Part shown: in pieces, positions 22,027 through 32,900 of the stretch
Layout: every line of letters starts with the position of its first letter
How positions within the stretch are numbered: position 1 is the first letter of the stretch
From: Symsagittifera roscoffensis
Lineage: Eukaryota > Xenacoelomorpha > Acoela > Convolutidae
Assembly: GCF_963678635.1 (NCBI RefSeq)
Contig: NC_087066.1
Location: 11,082,517 to 11,146,516, forward strand
Length of the DNA: 64,000 bases
Reading direction: 5' to 3'
Notes under the pieces: model-generated
The model's database searches: none
What the model was told of the DNA's origin: nothing
The model's input: the letters and a program-made list of their open reading frames with translations, nothing else
Translations under genes and position numbers: made by a program

Positions 22027-23297
22027 TCATACCGTGATGAGTGATCGTGAAAAAGCGATGACAATAAAAACGTGAACAAGTGGAATTAGACTGTGATCAA
22101 TCACTTTGGAACTTTTCGCAAAAGAACCGATCGCGTAGTTGGCGCTTCTCGCTCTATTAACAGTTTCTACCATCTTGGGAATATAGTAAGACCAAAATGC
22201 ACATTGGGCTTTTCTGGGACCTATTGAGAATTCAGAATTCTCATTTATATTAGACTCTACATCTAAGTTTTTAGCTAGTTGGGTTTCATTGCTCCATTCG
22301 GGCCATTTGACGCTGGAACCAGCAATGTTCGGGTCGGAATCGCGGGCGAAATTAGCCCAGTGAGTCATGATGTTTCGGTTAAGCGTCCTCTCTTCTCTGC
22401 TGGCATTTGGGTGATCTAGAAATTTCCCGAAAACCCATTCGACATCCGCGCCATGCACAACGCCCATCCATTCTGGCCAACTTTCATACGAGAACCTATG
22501 CTGCAAGGAATACATGTAAACTTTGTTTTCGGAGTGAGTTTCGGGCCACTTTTCAGCTGCAGTGGAAACATATTCGGCTAATTGGTTGATCGGACAGAGG
22601 AAGTTCTGCTCGCCAGTGGCGTCATCTAGGGCGTCTCGGTTGGAAATCGGGTTCTCAATGTCCGTCCAATTTCGGTAATAAAATCGGGCCGACTCAAAAA
22701 TTGGCAGAGGCGAAGTGCCAAATGCTTGATACATTGCCAGGTCATACATAGATGAGTTTAGGGGGTTCGACCCTTCAAAATCGTTGAAGATACCGCCTAT
22801 CTGGTAAATAATAAAGGAGAATCCCTCGTTGCGATTGGACCCGACCATTACAGGAACATTGGCAAAGTCTCCCTTTTTCAACATTTCTAATGGGGCGTCA
22901 GGGATTACTTCTCCGTCTATGTAAGGAGCAAATGGGAACGTTAGATATCTAGCTACTGGCGACATCCAAAGTGAGCCTTCTAACAACAAGAGAGTTTCTG
23001 CGTTTTGGTACTGCAGGCACTGCGCGTAGTCTATTTTTTGGTCGGACAAGGAGCACGCGCTTTTCTCGACAATTCTGCGAACTTGGGTGTTTTTAGCGTC
23101 CACTTCGTCTTGATCGAACACTGCCCAGACTGCAGTGGGGGATCCGCTTTGCATGATGGCCTTATTGAACAGATTGCGACTGAGGGGAGAGACGAGGTGA
23201 ATTCCCACACTCGCTCCCCCCGCACTCTCTCCGTAGAGGGTGACTTTGTCGGGGTTGCCTCCGAACGAGCGGATGTTCTCCTTCACCCACTCCATAG
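22027..23297 (-). CDS. Acetylcholinesterase, 3' exon (residues 223-645)
   Basis: Second and last coding exon. The acceptor TTTTGTATTCCAG precedes CTATGGAGTGG, and the split codon G/CT gives Ala-Met-Glu-Trp, as in the family's 'DQ.MALQWV' stretch. The exon carries the rest of the alpha/beta-hydrolase fold: nucleophile elbow GESAGG with Ser247, acid Glu380 in SNRNEG, and base His504 in GVVHGAD. Disulphide cysteines expected for cholinesterases are present at about 304/316 and 457/588. A Trp at 333 fits the peripheral-site position. In the acyl pocket, my alignment places Leu341 and Phe343 where Torpedo has two phenylalanines. The protein ends with a hydrophobic stretch (LIPLVHVFIVIAF) after small residues (GSFAKSS), which fits a GPI-anchor signal. 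There is no C-terminal cysteine for tail-mediated dimers. Confidence 0.93.
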
Positions 23298-23502
23298 CTG
23301 GAATACAAAAAAAATTAGCTGGAAAAGAAAAAAGTTTTGGAGAAAACAAATTTAGCTGGAAAAGAAAAAACTTAACTGAAAAAGAAACAATTTAGAAAAA
23401 AGTTTCGATGGAAAAGAATAAAAATTCAATATAAACAGCAACAATCAGTCATTAAACTTCCAAATTTCTTATAGAAAAATGGGTTTTATAAGTCTTAAAA
23501 CT

Positions 23503-23999
23503 AGGGGCGGTTTTAAGGGGGGCGTGAACGCAATTTGACCCCCTCATCAACCAAAGGGTCTCCCCTTTGGTATTATTTCATGGCATTCATTTCGGCCAAC
23601 CAACCCTAAAATGCAGGAGATTTTCTCGAAAATTTTTCAAAAATTTTGTCGACATTTTTTTAGGTCAACCAAATTAATTTTCCGAGCTCTCCCAAAGTAC
23701 TGAGAAGTCCATGTTTTGGTCAAATTTTTTGCGCCGCAGACAAAATTTTGAAAATAATGCCAAAATGGCGTTTTTAGGCCCTTTTGGAAAATTTTCACTA
23801 AAAAAATTGCGTTTTTTTGGCGCGCGCTCCCCTCTTAACAATAGTAATTAGTATATATTGGCGCCAAAGGCGCCTTATGAAAAGTTTTAGGGTCCGTTAG
23901 CCAAAAAAAATGATATCTCAAAATAGTTTAAAAAGTTTTAAAAATAGTCAAAATAGTTATCCCAAGCGCTTCCCACCCCACCCTAAATTCGCCCCTGCT
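23503..23999. repeat. GGGGCGG-ended MITE, copy 1
   Basis: The left end is TAGGGGCGGTTTTAAGGGG; the right end is CCACCCTAAATTCGCCCC followed by TGCTA. The interior has CGACCCC-type sequence (here TTGACCCCCTCATCAACC), CAAAGGGTCTCCCCTTTGG and the palindrome GGCGCCAAAGGCGCC at about 23,863. Related copies lie at 38,274, 41,739 and 43,107. No coding capacity. Confidence 0.6.
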
Positions 24000-25548
24000 A
24001 AAATGTAAAAAAAAAAACTAATGCAAACTAATTTAAATAGGATCGCGGGCCAAAAAAACGCGAAAAACTAGATTTTCCAAAAAAGACGGCATTTTTGACC
24101 TGTTTTTTTTTTAAAATAACTGCTTTGGCGCAAAATTTTTTGTCAAAATGGAGTCTTTATAGTATTTTGCGAGCGCTCGTAAAACCAATTTGGTCGACCT
24201 GAAAAAAAAATTGACAAAAGTTTCGAAAATTTTTATGCCAAATACAAAGCAAAACTTTTGTGAAATAATCATCAGAATGGTCCTTTGATACACTAATTAC
24301 AGTGATTTTGTTGACATATAAACTCTTTTAAAAACGTTGTCCCAGTGTCGAAAAAACTGATTCACAATTTTTGATTTTTAGTTGAGCTGGCAATCGAGCA
24401 AAGTTCGTTATATGAAAATTAAATTTATTTTAGGCTTTAAGGCTAAGAAAACTTCATTTTATTGAAAAAAAAACAGTTTTGGACGTTTCATCGAGCGCTT
24501 TTTTGGCATTTACGGTTTTCCTAAAAAAAAATAAGAGTGCATAAAATCATTCTTTTTGAATGATTCAATTTTTTTGTTTGTATTTCAATTTCAAACAAAA
24601 CAAAAAAGCTTTCACAATGCTTTGGAGATTATACCTTTCCTAAACAATGTTGGGCTATGTATGAGGCTCTTTTTAAAAAACATATGTCAGTGTTGACTGA
24701 GTTGTTTTGTCGTATTTTTTTGATTGACTAAAAGAAGCCAAAACTGACATATTTTTTGGATGAAATTTTGGGTCCGCATTTCGCAAAAAAAAGAGCGCTC
24801 AATTGATTCAACTGAAATTACAAGCAAGTTTTGTCTTTGTCGTTTTTTACCTAAAATCAACCCAATTTGAGAAAAACGCTTTTTTAACTTAAACGTTCGG
24901 ATAATTTAAATCAGCACTGTAGCAAAATTAGCTCAAAATATGACAAAACGGAACATGCAAGAAACACAAAAATCTGTTTTAAAAAAATTTCAAAAAAGAC
25001 AAAAGTACTTAAAAAATATAGTATTGCAAAATAAAAATTAAACTTAGTTGTACATAACTTTTGGATTACACGAGCTTAGCCGAAATCAAACTGCTACTAC
25101 ACTTGGAACGAGACGAAACTCAAATTAAATCACGCAATCAAAAAATGGGCATCGATACTTTAAGAAAAAAATAGCCAACAAAAAATCAAAAAAACTCAAA
25201 TTAACTCAAGTAAATGTGGAAAAAATGATTAATTTTTAAACTTCCGTATTTTGAATGCAAAATATTTAAATTCTCGAGAACTTTTGAGGAACCAAGTTTT
25301 TGTAAAAAAAACATTGGCCCCATTAGAAAAAACTGAATTAATAGCTTATTTTTCAATCTGTTGGAAACTTATAAAACTAAAAGCTACTTTCGAACCTAAA
25401 AATCAATAACAGTTTTTGCGCCATTTCAGCTCTCTTTCACACGAGAATGTATTTGCCTTCCTGTAAATGGATAAACTTGGTTTCAAATTATACGTTGAAA
25501 ATTGAACAGCAAAAACTAAAAATAACGCTCATTGATACCGAATACGTT
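23813..25548. repeat. 1.7-kb tandem duplication, unit 1
   Basis: The unit begins at the TTTTTTGGCGCGCGCTCCCC block (the right half of the GGGGCGG MITE) and runs to CTCATTGATACCGAATAC. The following 1.67 kb repeats it in order with many small differences. Shared landmarks are GGCGCCAAAGGCGCC, GGATCGCGGGCC, GCGAGCGCTCGTAAAACC, ACGTTGTCCCAGTGTC, CGCGAGC/CGAGC and TCTCGAGAACTTTTGAGG. It lies in the cholinesterase intron. Confidence 0.75.
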
Positions 25549-27222
25549 TTTTCGGCGCGAGCTCCACTCTTAACACTTGTAGTTAGAATATATTGGCGCC
25601 AAAGGCGCCTTATGAAAAGTTTTAGGGTCCGTTAGCCAAAAAAATTATATCTCAAAATAGTTCAAAGGAACAAAACCCTGAGGGAGAACAGGCGTCCGCC
25701 CCCTCAAGCGCTTCCCACTCCACCCTAAATCCGCTCCTGCTAAAATGTATAAAAAACTAATGCAAACTAATTTAAATGGGATCGCGGGCCAAAAAAACGC
25801 AAAAAACTAGATTTTCCAAACACAGACGGCATTTTTGACCTGCTTTTTTAAAAAAACTGCTTTGGCGCAAAATTTTTTGTCAAAATGGAGTCTTTATAGT
25901 ATTTTGCGAGCGCTCGTAAAACCAATTTGGTCGACTTGAAAAAACTTGACAAAAGTTTCGAAAATTTGTATACCAAATACACAGCAAAATTTTTGTGAAA
26001 TAATCATTAGAATGGGTCCAATGATACACTAATTACAGTGATTTTGTTGACATTTATATTCTTTACAAAACGTTGTCCCAGTGTCAAAAAAAACTGGTTC
26101 ACCATTTTTGATTTTTAGTTCAGCTGGCAATCGAGCAATGTTCGTTATATGAAAATAAATTTTTTTTTAGGCTTTTAGGCTAAGAAAACTTGATTTGATT
26201 GGAAAGAAAAACAGTTTTGGACGTTTCATTGAGCGCTTTTTTGGCAGTTACGGTTTTCTAATAAAAAAAAAGAGTGCATAAAATTCATTCTTTTAAAAAG
26301 ATTCAATTTTTTTGTTTGTAATTCAGTTTCAAACAAAACAAAAAGCGTTCACAATGCTTTGGAGATTATACCCTTCCTAAACAATGTTGGGCTATGTAAG
26401 AGGCTCTTTTTAAAATACTTATGTCAGTGTGGACTAAGTTGTTTTGGAGTATTTTTTGATTGACTAAAAGAAGCCAAAAATGACATTTTTTTCGGGTGAA
26501 ATTTTGGGCCGGCATTTCGCAAAAAAAGGAGCGCTCAATTGGTTCAGCTGAAATTCCATGCAAGTTTTCTCTTTGTCGTTTTTTACCTAAAATCAACCCA
26601 ATTTGAGAAAAACGCTTTTTTAACTTCAACGTTCGGATAATTTAAATCAGCACTGTAGCACAATTAGCTCAAAATATGACAAAACGGAACATGCAAAAAA
26701 TACAAAAATCTGATTTGAAAAACTTCAAAAAATGATAAAAGTACTTAAAAATTTTAGTATTGCAAATACAATTTAAACTTAGTTGTACAAAATTATTGGA
26801 ACAGACGAACTTAGCCGAAATCAAACTACCACTACACTTGGAACGTGTCGAAACTAAAAAAAATCACGCAATCAGAAAATGGGAATTGATACTTTGACAA
26901 AAAAAATAGCCAAGAAAAAATTAGGAAAACTCCAATTAACTCAAGTAAAATTGGAAAAAAATGATTAATTTTTAAACTTCCCTATTTCGAAGGCAAAATA
27001 TTTAAATTCTCGAGAACTTTTGAGGAACCAGGTTTTTGTAAAAAAAAAAATTGGCCCCATTAGACAAAACTGAGTCAATATCTATTTTTCAATCTTTGCG
27101 CCATTTCAGCTCTCTTTCCACGAGAGCGTATTTGCCTTCTTTTAAATGGATAACCTTAGTTTAAATTTATACTTTGAAAATTGAACAGCAAAAACTGAAA
27201 ATTACGCTCATTGACACCGAAT
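25549..27222. repeat. 1.7-kb tandem duplication, unit 2
   Basis: It repeats unit 1 from TTTTTTCGGCGCGAGCTCC to CTCATTGACACCGAATG, including GGCGCCAAAGGCGCC (about 25,595) and CACCCTAAATCCGCTCC. It differs by scattered substitutions and small indels and lacks a block of about 60 bp around 25,370-25,420 of unit 1. A short third piece of the same sequence is at 28,262-28,540. Confidence 0.75.
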
Positions 27223-29979
27223 GAACAAAAAAATCACGCGAAAATCTTTAAAGCAACTTGAAACTGATATTTTCAAAAAGAATAATTATGCGAGAAAATC
27301 ACAGGTCAAACTTCTTTCTACATTTGAGCTACGCCCATCTATATTCTCAGTGGGAAATTAAAAATTTCGATAAAAACAAAAAAGTTTCGATAAAACATTT
27401 ACACAAATTTTTGCATTAACACGTGTGATTTGCAGTGAATAAACTGAACTGACCCTAAAATCGTATTGAGTAATCATCGTAGTAAGCTATGCATTAGGGT
27501 GTTTTTTCGATGAACCACCAGGTATCAATAAGAAATGAACAATTGAGTGGTTGAGTATTTTACTAAATCTGTCTAACTCGTGGTTTGAACCGCAAGAAAA
27601 ATTTCAACAAAATTTACGAGAAACAAAATCGAAAAATTTGCTTTCTGTTCTGACCAGCCCCTAGTAACACCGTAGAAATAACTAGAGCGTAGGATGGAAA
27701 TTTTTTCATTTCAAAAAATTTTCTGTGAAGAGAAATGAAATTTGCAGTTTTTCACACTTTTTCCAATTGACATTAGTTTTTCTGAATCTTATCTTTAACC
27801 TTAATTGAATAAGAGTAGATTAAACCTGAAGCGGAAGTTATTCTTCCGTTTTTTAAGAAATTGTTACGTTTTTCAAACTTCCTTAAGCTTTTTTAATGCT
27901 TTTCGCTGTTAATTTTGCCAACTTTGTTTGAAAAAAAATTGCTAATTGCCCAGCACCCGTTTGTTTGTTTTGGTTTGACACAACTACCCAAGAATTGATG
28001 ATGTTGAAAAATTGGAAAAAATTTGTTGCAACTATTGATACTAAAACATAAGTTGTACAAAGCTTAAAGCAATTTTTCCCTCTCGGCGCATCAAGAAAAT
28101 CGTTTGCCACATTTTCAAGAAAAATTGAAACTTAAGGTTCTCTTTTTTACCAGATATTTTAAATTTGTTGTTATTTTGAAAAGTATACGCAAAGACGAGT
28201 CAGAAGTAACCGAAATCAGAATTTATCAAAAAAAAAAACAAAATAAAAACAACCTCTAAATTACTACTTGGCTCAAAATTTTTTGTCAAAATGGGGTCTT
28301 TATAGTGTTTTGCTAGCGCTCGTAAAACCAATTTGGTCGACCTGAAAAAAAAACTTGACAAAAGTTTCGAAAATTTGTATGCCAAATACAAAGCAAAATT
28401 TTTGTGAAATAATCATCAGAATGGGTCCAATGATACACTAATTACAGTGATTTTGTTGACATATAAACTCTTTTCAAAACGTTGTCCCAGTGTCAAAAAA
28501 ACTGGTTCACAATTTATGATTTTTAGTTCAGCTGGCAATATAAATGCTCCAGTGCGTAAAACAAAAAGTTGATTTCTGCTGAATGCACTTGAGGCCATTT
28601 TCAACAACAGTAGTCAGTTGCTGTTCAAGTAGCACAGAATGATACGACCATAATTGAATAAGAAAAAATGACAAAAGTATTTTTTTTAAACTTAGATTTG
28701 TGCACGGTGAAAAAAAAGATCTACAAAACTAATATCAAAAAATTTTGAAAAAACTGATAACAAATGTCTTTGTAAAACTAATCACAAAAAGTACCAACTT
28801 ATATTTAAACACAGAGGCCAAGTTGCACTCCGCATACACAAATAAAAATATGACCGATAATGCTACTGGGAAAAACTTAATGAATAAAACTTCGAGTCTA
28901 CAAAAATTCTTGAGTGACGCACGGCAATTATGACTCTACATAGCTGCTAAGTGACGCAAGCTAATTATGACGCATTAACAGTACCAGTCAATATGAAAAA
29001 AAGGAAATCTACAAACTAACATGCCTCAATTTATAGATCGGACTCATTTTAATTAGTATACGAAGAATTTCACTTTAATTAGTATACGAAGAAATTCACT
29101 AAAAACATTCAACTCTGCCCAGGTTCCAACCCTTAAATTTTGTTGCTGGTCTCCTTCCCTACCTCTACGCTACAAACCCATGATACCTTGAAGCTAAAGT
29201 GCTATTTGTAGTATAATAGTCTGCGTTAATATCCTTATCATTCGCTGTAAATAATAACTGGATCAAAACAAACACTTTCAAAATGAATTTTTTGTCGGAA
29301 AAATAACACCGCAACAAAATTTGCGACTTGAATTGAAAAAAAAACTCATAGTATAACATAAGCTTTGCTTGTGTAATTGTTTACAAGCTTTCAAAGTTAC
29401 AATTTTTCATTAATGAAATTTAACGTTCCAAGTAGCCACTAAAAGAAACTTCAATGACTAAATCTTTAATACTAGAACTACAACTTCGTAAATTAAATAA
29501 CCGATTCTCATTGAGGAAATGTTACTTGCTCGCTTTAAATGATCGAAATTAGACAAAAAGCAAAAGTTCGAACCAATTTTTCTCGACACTAAGAATTTTA
29601 GGGAGGTTCAAATCATTACTGAAGAATGGTTATTTTGTATATCACTCAACTCATTCTAATTATTAATCGTGGTACTTGATGTTGATTAGAAAAGCACAAA
29701 AACACATCCAAAGCAGAAGTTCCGCCTAATTTTAAGAGGTCGGAATAAAAAATTTGGTAGAGATTATTTTTTCTAAAAACTTTTGTGATTTACTCTGACC
29801 AAAAACTTCACTATTTGAATAAACATCAACAATTAATCAACAAAACAGAATGCTGTTTATCAAAATGAATTTACTCTAGAAAAATTTAGGACTCGTAAAA
29901 TGTCTCAAATTAGAGTTAGTTTGAACCTAAACAGTTTTTGTTAGAAAAATAAATCATGACCAGTTTTTTATCCAAAACA
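27223..29979. other. Intronic DNA with a partial third duplication copy
   Basis: About 28,262-28,540 matches the interior of the 1.7-kb unit (TTTTTTGTCAAAATGG, GCGCTCGTAAAACC, GTTGTCCCAGTGTC, TTCAGCTGGCAAT). The rest shows no recognised gene. Direct repetition of AATTAGTATACGAAGAA occurs twice at about 29,050-29,090. Confidence 0.5.
29113..29182 (-). repeat. Possible tRNA-derived SINE head
   Basis: On the minus strand, GTAGCGTAGAGGTAGGG resembles a pol III A box and, about 35 nt later, GGTTGGAACCTGGG resembles a B box with mismatches. The sequence does not fold cleanly into a tRNA by eye and no second copy was found in the window, so this is tentative. Confidence 0.25.
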
Positions 29980-32900
29980 GGCTTGAAAACGAATGATACT
30001 TGTCTGATCGGTTCATTAAGCAAAATGAAATCAAGCAAAAATTACATTTTCTAGATCCTCAATTTGAAATACTTGAAACTATTATGAACAAAAAAACTAT
30101 TGACTTAAGTTTCTTCGGAAACGCAATCAAATGAATAATAGAGGCAGACAATAACAGAAGAAAATACCCAAGAGGGCGTCAAAACTACCCACGCGGAAGC
30201 CAACGCAGGAATTTACAAAACCAGAACAACTTGCAGCGAAAATAGTGTGGAAAAACATTAGGTCCGAACCATTATGTATGTGCAAAATGCGAAAAAAGGG
30301 GGACAATTCTCGAAAGTATGCTGTTCGGCAAAGGTAAATTTCTTACAAAATAACAACAAAGATCAACCCACGGACGAAGACGACCAACTTCAGTGTAGAA
30401 AAAACAATCACCCAGTCGCATTCGCCGAATTCACATCACAAAACGGTTGTGATGAATTACAAAGAGATAATTTCTCCGTGATGGAAATCTCCGAATCATT
30501 GGACGTCAAAAAGTCAGCAAAAATAACTGACGAAGATTTAAATGAACACATGGTGTGAAAAACAAGACGAAATCAGAACCCATAATCGCTATTGCTGATT
30601 CCAGCAGAACAATGTCGTTTTTAAAAGAGGCAACAGGACGTTGACTGCAACAAAACGACAGTTCAACAGTTTTCAAATATATCTCCACGAAGGATGCCGC
30701 CTGAAATTTAACAGTTTATAAAGGAAAATTCGTTATACTGAAAGGACGACTAATTATCACACTCAAGTCTGGGGGAAGGACAATTGAATCAGCCCCAATT
30801 ATCGTAGTTGGCGACCAAAAAGCAAAAAAAAATCGGCCGGAATTTACTACCACAAATCGGGATCAGACTGGTACAGGAAAAACCAAAACACTACCAAATG
30901 CTCAATATGGACGAAGGGGAAAATCAAATATGAAAATAAAACAGTGGGTCAAGGATACAACTATGCATCAGAATCGGCAAAACAAAAACCACGTGATGAA
31001 AACAAAGTCTACCCCAAAAGTGGTTCCGATGCAACAAAAGCGACGCCGAATAACAATACTTGTTCACGAAGGGGCGAAAAGAATTGAACAAACAAAAAAT
31101 CATACACATATTTTGAAATTGGATAAAAATTCGGACAAACAGTTCATCAGCCCGATCGTAATTACCGTAAAAAAGGATCAAACGGTGAAATTGGTGCTAG
31201 ATTCGAAGATAATTAACAAATTCATTTAAAAAAAAACAAATATCAAATGCCAGATAAAGAACTGCTATTAGATAACATGGCGCAAACAATAAAATCTGAC
31301 ACAAAAGGGCAAAAAATATTCTCATCTCTTGATTTGCGGCACGCCTACTCGCAAATCCCTCTGGATCAGCAAAGCCGAGAACAGTGCAACTTTAGCCTCA
31401 TCGAGGGAAAAGCCACGGGGACATATCAATTCCAAACAGGCTTCTACGGCCTCACAGATATGCCGGCAGAGTTCCAAAAAACAAACGATCTCACACTAAG
31501 AAAATGCAAAAACACTTACGCATATCTCGAGGATCTGTTGATAGAAACCAAAGAAGTACACAAAAACACATTACAAAAAGCAATACAAAAGCTTGATGAA
31601 AAAAACCTTGCCATCTCTATAGACAAATTTAAGTTAGCATGCAAAGAGGTAGAATGACTAGGGTACAGTATAGATAGTGAGGGTACAACACCTTCAATCA
31701 GAAAAACAGAAGCCATAGAAAAACTAGCTCCAACGAAAACATTCAAACAACTGAAAAATTTTATGGGCTGAAAACATCATCTCACAAGATGCATGCAACA
31801 TCTGGCACAAACCGCCGCGGCACTGCGTCCTCTGCTAAAAACACGGAAAAAAATGAAGCTCTAGATTGGAAATCAGAACATGACATAACATTTAACAAGA
31901 ATAAAAAATTAATTTCAGAAATCACGCAAAATAAACACTTCAATCAGAACGTGGGAACCGGGGTGATTTGCGACGAATCAATTGTTGTCTAGGTGCAGTC
32001 CTAAAACAGAACACGTCAAAAGGTTGGGTAGCAACCGCATACGTGTCAGGATTTTTAAATTCTTCGGAAGAAAAACTCACTTAACAAAATTGAGCTCTTG
32101 GTGGTCGTTTGGGCTACAGAGCACTTCAAATACTATTTGTACGGGATAAATTTTACCGTCATCACAGACACCCCAGGCTTTATTCAGCGCATTAAACGCA
32201 AGCCAAAGATCAAAATTTATTCAAAGTAGACTCACAAGATGGATTGATCGGTTAATCCTTTTCAAAATTGACATAAAACAAGATAGGCGGGAAACCAGAT
32301 AGGATGATTTGACTAAAGGTCCTGAAATCCGGTTGGATTAGCAATACCACACAGAGAGTAGGATGAACAATTTGTGGTGGCGTCAGTCAACTCATTCACA
32401 AAAAAAAAACTTGAAATGATTGACAACTTAATTTTCGCCAATCAAAAAAGAGCACCTAATCGGCTGATCAAAAAACGCTGATCAAAAAACGGATATTGAA
32501 AGGACGGTAACAAGCCAAAATTAATCTCAGAGGCATTTCAAACATTCCAAACAGCTCACAAACGGTCAATCTCATCAACAAAATTTCAGTCACTCGCTCA
32601 CAAACTCTTACAACATCCAACCGGAAAAAAAAACATTCTGAATAGAAAAAAAAATTGTAAACTTAACGCAAGTCCTAACAACCAAATATAAACTGCGGAG
32701 AAGGAATAACTACAACGGATTTGAGGAGGATCCATTCCGGAAAACGTAAGCATCAACGATAGAAGCAGGACCAGTCACCGCATTGATAATTGGCAAGGAG
32801 CGTCCGATTGGGAAGAAAGCCTTTCCATCCGCACTGGTACAGACAAAGGACCACCGAAAAGCACATCGACCAGCCAGAATCTACATCAACACCAGCCATA

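Noticed and set aside
22407-23355. Plus-strand and alternative minus-strand frames inside the cholinesterase exon
   Set aside because: Shadows of the real minus-strand coding exon; no independent protein similarity.
23990-27230. Possible gene in the 1.7-kb tandem duplication
   Set aside because: No shared open frame between the two units; the differences include frame-breaking indels throughout.
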